NCBI GenBank assembly: GCA_028280415.1
Contig: JANQLV010000066.1
Span: forward strand, 1-60,213
Origin: Saprospiraceae bacterium
GTDB lineage: Bacteria > Bacteroidota > Bacteroidia > Chitinophagales > Saprospiraceae
DNA length: 60,213 nt
Direction: 5' to 3'
The translations under genes and the position numbers were made by a program. The notes under the pieces are model-generated. The model saw nothing but the letters and a program-made list of their open reading frames with translations, searched no databases and was not told the DNA's origin. This document shows, one piece after another, positions 9,995-16,802 of this stretch. How positions within the stretch are numbered: position 1 is the first letter of the stretch; every line of letters begins with the position of its first letter.

Positions 9995-10813
9995 ATGAGA
10001 TACCTGTCTTTAATGTTTTTCCTTGCATTATTTATTTGCTCTTGTCAAAACGGAGATAGCTCAGCAGCGAATAATACTGATTCCGGCACATCAACTACCG
10101 CAGAAGTAGAAAAGCCAAAAACGAAATATCAGTTAACTCCATTTACACCTTCTCCCTCTTTCGAAGATGCGGAGTTGAAGACTATGACCTATATCAATGA
10201 TACCTGGAAATTTGATATTGCTGGAGATTCTTATCAATTAGGCGTTCAGACTCCAGACGCTCCTCAAAAAATGTGTGCCAACTCGGATAAGGGACAACAC
10301 ATTCACCTGATTATTGATAATCAACCCTATAAAGCAAAATATACCGCTGAATTCAGTGACGTTGTCATGGAGCCGGGGGATTATCATGTCTTATCTTTTC
10401 TCTCTCGTTCTTATCATGAAAGTATCAAGAACGGGAAGGCTTTTAAAGCTCAAAAGATGAATATCGGAGATGGTTATATGAAAACGGCTGAGTCCATCAA
10501 CTTCCCAATGCTTTTTTACAGCCGACCAAAAGGGACATATGTAGGCAAAAAAAATACGGAAAAGGTAATGCTGGATTTTTATGTTATCGAGGCAGAGCTT
10601 GGTGATGGTCCTAATCAATATAAAGTAAAAGCGAATATCAACGGAGAAGAGGATCATATTTTGGATAAATGGCAGCCTTATTATATCGAAGGTCTTCCAA
10701 TGGGTAAAAATACAATTACATTAACCTTATTGGACAGCAAAGGTGCGGTTGTCAATGCTCCATTTAATCCTGTAAGCCGTGAATTTGAACTCAAAGCAGA
10801 TGCTTTAGAATAA
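9995..10813 (+). CDS. Lipoprotein of unknown function
   Basis: The protein has 272 residues. The signal peptide ends in the lipobox 'FICSC' (acylated Cys at 16 or 17), and a low-complexity Ser/Thr/Asn linker follows. The mature part contains 'GQHIHLIIDNQPYKAKY' and 'VVMEPGDYHVLSFLSRSYHES', a beta-sandwich-like His pattern seen in Bacteroidota lipoproteins often labelled phosphopeptide-binding; I treat the function as unknown. It should be anchored to the outer membrane or face the periplasm. It is a single gene, with a -7-like element upstream and a long hairpin downstream. Confidence 0.75.
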   Translation: MRYLSLMFFLALFICSCQNGDSSAANNTDSGTSTTAEVEKPKTKYQLTPFTPSPSFEDAELKTMTYINDTWKFDIAGDSYQLGVQTPDAPQKMCANSDKGQHIHLIIDNQPYKAKYTAEFSDVVMEPGDYHVLSFLSRSYHESIKNGKAFKAQKMNIGDGYMKTAESINFPMLFYSRPKGTYVGKKNTEKVMLDFYVIEAELGDGPNQYKVKANINGEEDHILDKWQPYYIEGLPMGKNTITLTLLDSKGAVVNAPFNPVSREFELKADALE

Positions 10814-10829
10814 TATTTTTTTAATTAAA

Positions 10830-10880
10830 ATGCAGTAGCTTATATTTTCGATAAAGCGTGAAAGTTATAAGCTACTGCAT
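10830..10880. terminator. Perfect 15-bp stem-loop after the lipoprotein gene
   Basis: ATGCAGTAGCTTATA (10830-10844) and its exact reverse complement (10866-10880) enclose a 21-base loop. The hairpin starts 17 bases after the stop codon. No T-run follows on the plus strand, whereas an A/T-rich tract flanks it on the minus side. Termination or 3'-end stabilisation is the likely role. Confidence 0.6.
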
Positions 10881-10952
10881 AAATTATACATAAAAATTAT
10901 GGCGCCAGAGCTTCCGGCAGGATAAAAAATCTTTAAATTTTTTGAAAAAGAA

Positions 10953-10985
10953 TTTGACAGCTTTCGGGAACTTATTTTATATTTG
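10953..10985 (+). promoter_or_regulatory. Bacteroidota-type promoter of tRNA-His
   Basis: TTTG (10953-10956) is followed after 21 bases by TATATTTG (10978-10985). This fits the -33/-7 consensus of Bacteroidota primary sigma factor, 16 bases before the tRNA. Confidence 0.75.
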
Positions 10986-11001
10986 CGTCACTTTTATAAA
11001 T

Positions 11002-11076
11002 GGTGATTGTAGCTCAGTTGGTTAGAGCGCCGGATTGTGGTTCCGGAGGCCGCGGGTTCAAATCCCGTCTTTCACC
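11002..11076 (+). tRNA. tRNA-His (anticodon GUG) with two acceptor-stem mismatches
   Basis: The extra 5' G(-1), which pairs with C73, is the hallmark of tRNA-His. The anticodon loop TTGTGGT carries GTG, and the D-arm and T-loop (TTCAAAT) are canonical. The acceptor strands are GTGATTG and CTTTCAC. Pairs 1-4 and 7 are good, but positions 5-68 and 6-67 are U-U mismatches. The 3' strand would pair perfectly with GTGAAAG. This is the only tRNA-His in the window, and it has its own promoter and terminator. Confidence 0.92.
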
Positions 11077-11086
11077 CAAAAGTATC

Positions 11087-11118
11087 AAGCCTTTCGATTT
11101 TCGAAGGGCTTTTTTATT
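11087..11118. terminator. Terminator shared by tRNA-His and the convergent FG-GAP gene
   Basis: AAGCCTTTCGA/TCGAAGGGCTT forms an 11-bp stem with one G-T pair and a short loop, followed by TTTTTTATT. It lies between the tRNA and the stop codon of the convergent gene. Confidence 0.8.
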
Positions 11119-11120
11119 AT

Positions 11121-13574
11121 TTAATCTTTGGTAATCAACACCTTATAATACAAAAGACGATCTCCGCTTTCCAAAACAATAGTATTCATCCCCGTACCCA
11201 TAAGTTTTGCATCAATCATTATTCGATCCTCGTCTTCTGCCATTCTTTCAGCATGAATTAAACGCCCAAGGCTATCATAAAACCTAATAATTGTAGCCTG
11301 TGCATTTGATTGCTCTTTTTGAATTATAAAGAAATCATTGGCTGGATTTGGGAAAATACTGTATAAATCTCCCTGTACCAATTCATGGGTCGAATTGAGC
11401 GAATCTAAGATTACCATCGCCTCTACTCTTGGACTATTACAGGAAACATCATCTACAGATACCACATCTTGTACATAAAAAGAAGTGGTTCCAATAAGCT
11501 CCGGGGTCTCAAAGTCATTACCTTCTCCTAATAATGTACCTCCAACAGGAGCATCGTACCAATGTGGATTGTCTCCCGTAGCAGTCAGTACGGCAGTTGC
11601 CGGTACCTCATTGATTATAGCATCCGTAACCATCGGAGCTTCCGGCAAAGCAATAACTGTAACCTCTATTGGCTCAGAAGTAAGGTCTTCACAATAACCG
11701 ATAGCCGTTACAGAATAAATACCACTTGCAAATACTAAAATTGAAGAAGTTTCCTGGCCACTGGACCATAAATAGTCAAGTGCAGGACTGCTTTGCAATT
11801 GTACGGTTTGACCGGCACAAAAAACTGTTGATCCCAATGCTGTTATCACCGGCTGAGTATCCGGGTCCTGAATAATTTCTACTATTTCAGAAACGGCAGA
11901 ACAACCAAAAGCATTAGTGACAGTAACCTGATAGGTTCCTCCTTCGGTAATTTCAATAGTCTGGGTCATTTCGTCATTGGACCAGTTATAGATATTTCCC
12001 GGCGGGGCCGTAAGTTCTAAAATATCCCCACTACAAAGCACGAGATCATCCGGTTTTATAATATAACAATCCGGATAGGCACATTCTCCCTCTTTTACAT
12101 TTAAAAATTGATTAATCACAGGATTGGCAAAAGTCTCCACATTCCCGGAAGGCCATCTGAGTACAAGGGAATCGATTTCTTCGTGCAGACCTAGACCAAA
12201 ATGCTGGGTAAAACTGTTGGCAATCCCGTAACTTTCTCCCGCCCGAACCTCTCGAATCTGTATCCCCCAATCTCCGTACAGTTCGAGCCTGGCACCAATA
12301 GCATTGGCATTCCCGAAATCAGAACTTAGGTTGACCGCAAAATAATTATTATCGTTTTTCTCATTAATCCAGAGGACATCGCTAGCTTCTGGACTACCGG
12401 AATAAATATCCAAAAAGCCATCGTGGTTGAGATCACCTATGGCAAAAGTCCCCATTTGATAGGTATCAAACAATTCGGGTATTTCAGAAAAAGTCTGATC
12501 TCCATTATTTTTATAAAATTGATAACCATTCATACCTGCGACAATAATATCTACAAAACCATCATTGTCGAAATCGCGCAGAGCGGCCTGTAAGGGATCC
12601 GTATCAATATAAATTCCGCTACTCAATGTAATATCCGTATAATGACCAGTTCCATCATTGAGAAACAATTGGCTTATCGTATCTTTGTGATTTGCCAGAA
12701 AACAATCCAAATCTCCATCATTATCAATATCCTGAAAATCCGAAGTCCAGGTTTGCGCACCGTTTTTCAAACCATACTCTTCAGCCATCTCCGTGAAATT
12801 TTGTTCTCCATCATTAACGAAAAGCTGGTTGAGTCGTTCTACCGCTTCGAAATCCGTCACTCCAACTTTACATTTGGAAACATAGAGATCAAGATCACCA
12901 TCATTATCAAAATCGGTCCAGGCGGAAGCATAGTTTCCGGAATTATCCGAGGGAGGATCAGTAGTCATATCAATCCAGTCATCAGCAGTGACAAAATTTC
13001 CATTCCCCGTATTTTCCCATATTCGATTTTCAGCAAGATCATTACAGGCAAAAACATCCACCGCACCATCTTCGTTGATATCCACAAAATTAGAGCCCTG
13101 TACCCAAAAGGAAGACTCAGGAAGCACTTGCTCCGTATAGGATTCTCCCTGATCATCTGCCATCAGAATCTTGATTTCATCTTCCAGGCCACCAACCATA
13201 ATATCATTGAAACCATTAGCATCGACATCGGCAATGGCCAGACATATCTGCTGTGCCGCTGAGACATCTCCATAAAAATAGCTGCTAAAATGATCTCCGG
13301 GAGTTTGGTATTCAATCGTCAAAGTTCGTCCCTCTTCCAAGCGGATAATATCGTCCAGTTTATCTCCATTCATATCTGCAATTCCAATAATCAGAATGCT
13401 ATTAAAATTCGGACCCGATAATAATTGATTTTGATTGTTAAAAGCAAAATCGGAGGATACAAGATTGTGATTGGGACTTAGTTGTACAGGTTCATTATTC
13501 GTTGATTGAGCAACTAGGTACACTGAAAATGCTGTGAGTAAGAAGGAAAGTAAATACCATTTTTTCATGATCAT
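11121..13574 (-). CDS. T9SS-secreted FG-GAP/VCBS repeat protein with ASPIC/UnbV domain
   Basis: The protein has 817 residues; Met3 (13568) is an equally good start. After a signal peptide come about six FG-GAP/VCBS repeats with Ca-binding-like 'DxDxDG' loops (for example DFDNDGDLDLY and DIDNDGDLDCF), predicted to form a beta-propeller. The ASPIC/UnbV domain follows ('IGARLELYG', 'IREVRAGESYG', 'LVLRWPSG'). Two Ig/PKD-like modules and a Por sorting domain ('IFPNPANDFF') end the protein. It is predicted to be on the cell surface; the specific ligand is unknown. It is a close paralogue of the gene at 16803-19673, and the two bracket a T9SS cytochrome and a DUF2461 gene. It diverges from the cytochrome gene across 268 bases. 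Confidence 0.9.
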   Translation of the reverse strand: MIMKKWYLLSFLLTAFSVYLVAQSTNNEPVQLSPNHNLVSSDFAFNNQNQLLSGPNFNSILIIGIADMNGDKLDDIIRLEEGRTLTIEYQTPGDHFSSYFYGDVSAAQQICLAIADVDANGFNDIMVGGLEDEIKILMADDQGESYTEQVLPESSFWVQGSNFVDINEDGAVDVFACNDLAENRIWENTGNGNFVTADDWIDMTTDPPSDNSGNYASAWTDFDNDGDLDLYVSKCKVGVTDFEAVERLNQLFVNDGEQNFTEMAEEYGLKNGAQTWTSDFQDIDNDGDLDCFLANHKDTISQLFLNDGTGHYTDITLSSGIYIDTDPLQAALRDFDNDGFVDIIVAGMNGYQFYKNNGDQTFSEIPELFDTYQMGTFAIGDLNHDGFLDIYSGSPEASDVLWINEKNDNNYFAVNLSSDFGNANAIGARLELYGDWGIQIREVRAGESYGIANSFTQHFGLGLHEEIDSLVLRWPSGNVETFANPVINQFLNVKEGECAYPDCYIIKPDDLVLCSGDILELTAPPGNIYNWSNDEMTQTIEITEGGTYQVTVTNAFGCSAVSEIVEIIQDPDTQPVITALGSTVFCAGQTVQLQSSPALDYLWSSGQETSSILVFASGIYSVTAIGYCEDLTSEPIEVTVIALPEAPMVTDAIINEVPATAVLTATGDNPHWYDAPVGGTLLGEGNDFETPELIGTTSFYVQDVVSVDDVSCNSPRVEAMVILDSLNSTHELVQGDLYSIFPNPANDFFIIQKEQSNAQATIIRFYDSLGRLIHAERMAEDEDRIMIDAKLMGTGMNTIVLESGDRLLYYKVLITKD

Positions 13575-13842
13575 CTGAATTTATAGGCTAGTATCAGATA
13601 TAATTTAGTCAACGGTTCTTTTCTGTTCTTGTTTAAATTTAGACAAATATTTATAGAATTACCCAAGAGAACATCACTTTTGTATATTCCCGACAGGAAG
13701 TATAAATTATTAAAATTTAGAAATAGCTTACTTGAGTATGAACGATTAATCACTTTTTGCCTAATAAATTGCGGAAGTTCACCGGCAAAGTGTTTGTTGA
13801 GTCATATAAAAATCGGATTTTTGGGTAAATCATATTTTTCAG

Positions 13843-15783
13843 ATGAAGCATATCAACAAACTCGCATTTGCTGTTTTTTTATTTTCTGTCGTAATTTCAT
13901 TAAGTCTGCTGCCCGTTGAACAAAAGGCACGAGCCAATTACTCTTTAGAAGCTTTGAGGAATATCCATGCGCCACTTTTCTTACCTCCGGTGGATTCCAG
14001 TCAATATTTTCCAACTCAAGTCGATTGTGAGGGTTGCCATGGATTCGATCCCGATGGTTTTGCTTTAGTGGATAATGCCGGCAATGATGTTAATATGCAT
14101 GATGACTGGAAAACTTCGATGATGGCTAATTCGGCCAAGGATCCCTTCTGGAGGGCTAAAGTCAGCCATGAAGTACTCATCAATCCCTCACATAGTGCCG
14201 AATTACAGGATAAATGTACTTCCTGCCATGCGCCAATGGGGCATTATACCGCCAAATACAGAGGACACGATCATTATTTAATTGCCGATCTGCTCAATGA
14301 TACGGTAGGCTTAGATGGTGTATCCTGTGGTGCCTGTCATCAAATAAGCCCGGAAAACCTTGGCAAGCAATTTTCCGGACTCATCACTTATGATACCAAT
14401 AGGGTGCAATACGGTCCTTATGAAGCTCCATTCGCTCCGCCTATGACCAATTTTGTTGGTTTCGAACCACTTGAAGGAAAACATATTAATGATGCGGGAG
14501 TCTGTGCCAATTGCCATACCTTGATTACTGAATCCGTTGATCTGGAGGGAAATTTTACAGGTACTACCTTTGTAGAACAGGCTACCTATCACGAATGGCT
14601 CAATTCTCAGTATAATGAAGATACTGTAAGTTGTCAGGCCTGCCATATGAAACGCATTCAGGATTCTGTCATCATTTCCGATAATTATTTATTTCTACAA
14701 AAAAGATTTCCTTACGGCTTACATGACCTCGTGGGAGCCAATACTTTTATGATTCAATTGATGAAAGACAATAAGGAGGCTTTAGGCATAGAGGCCAGTG
14801 ATGATGATTTTTTCGAAACTCTATTCAAAACCTACGATTTACTCCAATTAAATTCTCTTGATCTGGACCTGGAATTGGTAGAAACCACCAGTGATAGTGC
14901 TTTTTTCAAAGTAACGCTACTTAATAAAGCCGGACATAAATTTCCTTCGGGTTATCCCAGTAGACGGGCTTTTATAGAATTTACTGTAACCACCGAAGCA
15001 GGTGATACCTTATTCAAATCCGGTGTGTTGAATTCGAATTATGAAGTTGAAGGGCATGATCCTCATTTCGAACCACATTATCAGATGATTAATAAGCCGG
15101 ATCAGGTACAAATTTATGAAATTGTAAATGGCGATATCAATGGTAATTTCACGACTGTATTGGAAAGAGCTTACGTCCCGCTAAAGGACAATCGCCTGAC
15201 TCCGCTGGGTTTTAGTACTGAGCACGAGGTATACGATACTACATTAATCGTTGGAAATGCTGAAACCGATCCGGATTTTAACCGGAATGAAAGCGGGGAG
15301 CAAGGTACCGGGGCAGATATCGTCTATTATCATGTTCCTTTACAAAATTATAGCGGTTTGCTCGACATCCGCGCCAAAGTATGGTATCAATCATTACCTC
15401 CAAAATGGATGGCCGAGATGTTTGGTGAAACTACTCTGGAAATTGAAATATTCCGGGAAATGTACGATCAGGCGGATAAATCGGCTGTGCTAATTGATGT
15501 GGCCAACATTAATGACTTATTAATAGAATCTACAGCTGTTCAGGAAGTTAGCCCGGTAGCACTCGGACTATCCCCCAATCCAAGCTCGGATGGCTGGGTT
15601 TATCTATCCAGCCCTGATGAAATTCAGCAAATTAAAATTTTCAATATTCAGGGACAATTATTGAAAACCATCAATTCACCGGCTTCTCGTTTTGAACTTC
15701 CTGAGAATCAGGGCATTTACATTATTGAGGTCAAAACCCGGTCGGAAGCAATTACTAAAACGGTAAAAATGCTGCGACTGTAG
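13843..15783 (+). CDS. Five-heme c-type cytochrome with T9SS sorting domain
   Basis: The protein has 646 residues, with an N-terminal export signal (about 1-32). Five CxxCH heme motifs begin at C62 (CEGCH), C125 (CTSCH), C162 (CGACH), C221 (CANCH) and C264 (CQACH). Additional His residues nearby could serve as distal ligands, as in the cytochrome c554/multiheme family. The region from about 300 to 560 is a beta-rich domain without hemes. The last 75 residues form a Por sorting domain ('LSPNPSSDGWVYL', 'GIYIIEVK'). A heme protein carrying a T9SS signal should be placed outside the outer membrane, which suggests surface redox chemistry (inference). It is flanked by two ASPIC/FG-GAP paralogues. 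Confidence 0.9.
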   Translation: MKHINKLAFAVFLFSVVISLSLLPVEQKARANYSLEALRNIHAPLFLPPVDSSQYFPTQVDCEGCHGFDPDGFALVDNAGNDVNMHDDWKTSMMANSAKDPFWRAKVSHEVLINPSHSAELQDKCTSCHAPMGHYTAKYRGHDHYLIADLLNDTVGLDGVSCGACHQISPENLGKQFSGLITYDTNRVQYGPYEAPFAPPMTNFVGFEPLEGKHINDAGVCANCHTLITESVDLEGNFTGTTFVEQATYHEWLNSQYNEDTVSCQACHMKRIQDSVIISDNYLFLQKRFPYGLHDLVGANTFMIQLMKDNKEALGIEASDDDFFETLFKTYDLLQLNSLDLDLELVETTSDSAFFKVTLLNKAGHKFPSGYPSRRAFIEFTVTTEAGDTLFKSGVLNSNYEVEGHDPHFEPHYQMINKPDQVQIYEIVNGDINGNFTTVLERAYVPLKDNRLTPLGFSTEHEVYDTTLIVGNAETDPDFNRNESGEQGTGADIVYYHVPLQNYSGLLDIRAKVWYQSLPPKWMAEMFGETTLEIEIFREMYDQADKSAVLIDVANINDLLIESTAVQEVSPVALGLSPNPSSDGWVYLSSPDEIQQIKIFNIQGQLLKTINSPASRFELPENQGIYIIEVKTRSEAITKTVKMLRL

Positions 15784-15791
15784 AAAATGTT

Positions 15792-16007
15792 TTAGTAAGC
15801 TGGAAAGGAATTGTCTGGAAAATACGTTGGAACGATTAATTCCAGTTTATGACGAAGAGCTTGTAATGAATTCTTCTTTATACCAAAATCTTCTCTTGTA
15901 GATTGAAAATGCTAATTATTGTCTTTTAGCAGAAGCTTCCGCAGCTGGTAAACTTCTTTATCTTTTAAGTGTTGGTACTTCCGTAGTTCTTTTAATACCG
16001 GAAATGC
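15792..16007 (-). pseudogene. Possible decayed gene remnant
   Basis: The minus strand of the gap between the cytochrome and DUF2461 genes reads as 71 sense codons with natural-looking helix composition. It starts 'FPVLKELRKYQHLKDKEVYQ', has one internal TAG (15912-15914), continues with 'FGIKKNSLQALRHKLELIV' and ends with TAA at 15792. A stop immediately precedes it and there is no start codon. The family is not recognised. It may be a remnant or chance. Confidence 0.25.
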
Positions 16008-16066
16008 TTATCTTAAACAGCACTTATCCTGTAATTAATATTTTTTAACATCTATTTTGTAAAACT

Positions 16067-16744
16067 ATGGCGCTTAGCTCTATATCAAAATCTACCCTTA
16101 AATTTTTAGAAGAATTAAGAGAAAATAATCATCGCGACTGGTTTACGGAAAACAAACCGCGCTTTGTAGAAGCCCAAAACGAAATGAAAGCTTTTAATCA
16201 GGAACTACTCAATAAAATGAGTATGCACGATGAGATTGAAGCTATAAAGCTTTTCAGAATATACAGAGATGTACGTTTCTCAAAAAATAAATCTCCATAT
16301 AAAAACCATTTTGGTGTTTATTTAAAAAGGGCGACAAAATGGCTGCGCGGTGGTTATTACTTACATATCGAACCTGGAAACAACTTTGTTGGCGGAGGAT
16401 TCTGGAACCCCAATTCGGCTGATTTGAAGCGCATCAGGCAAGAAATCGCTGCGGATGATAAACCTTTACGAAAAATAATAAACAGTACTGCTTTTAAAAA
16501 GAATTTTGATACCCTTGGCGGTGAACAGGTCAAGACTGCTCCCAAAGGTTACCCCAGGGATCATAAAGCAATCGACCTTTTACGCTATAAACAATTTCTG
16601 GTAAATACCCCCTTCACAGATAAACAGGTAATTTCCGAGGGCTTTGTCAATGAGGTGTCTAAATCTTTTAAAGCGATGCGGCCATTTTTCAACTATATGA
16701 GTGAAGTGCTGACCACCGATGAGAATGGAGTGCCGATTGAATAA
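16067..16744 (+). CDS. DUF2461 (TIGR02453) family protein
   Basis: This 225-residue protein shows the family pattern: 'FLEELRENNHRDWFTENKPR' at the start, 'FRIYRDVRFSKNKSPYKNHF' in the middle, 'GGYYLHIEPGNNFVGGGFW', and 'LLRYKQFLV' near the end. The family is widespread and its molecular role is unknown. It is cytoplasmic, with a start supported by homology from the first residues. It lies between the cytochrome gene and the second FG-GAP paralogue and is probably independent of them. A strong bidirectional terminator follows. Confidence 0.9.
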   Translation: MALSSISKSTLKFLEELRENNHRDWFTENKPRFVEAQNEMKAFNQELLNKMSMHDEIEAIKLFRIYRDVRFSKNKSPYKNHFGVYLKRATKWLRGGYYLHIEPGNNFVGGGFWNPNSADLKRIRQEIAADDKPLRKIINSTAFKKNFDTLGGEQVKTAPKGYPRDHKAIDLLRYKQFLVNTPFTDKQVISEGFVNEVSKSFKAMRPFFNYMSEVLTTDENGVPIE

Positions 16745-16749
16745 TATTG

Positions 16750-16789
16750 TTTTGGGCATCAGGTAATTTTAAAAACCTGATGCCCAAAA
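16750..16789. terminator. Bidirectional terminator between convergent genes
   Basis: TTTTGGGCATCAGGT (16750-16764) and its exact reverse complement (16775-16789) form a 15-bp stem with a 10-base loop. T/A-rich arms allow termination in both directions. Confidence 0.85.
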
Positions 16790-16802
16790 TTTTATTTGAT
16801 TT

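Noticed and set aside
11037-11261. Plus-strand open frame starting inside tRNA-His
   Set aside because: It begins in the tRNA and runs antisense into the FG-GAP gene; it is a shadow.
12642-13262. 206-codon plus-strand frame inside the FG-GAP gene
   Set aside because: It is the antisense of the repeated Asp-rich loops (Ile/Ser-rich translation) and has no family features.
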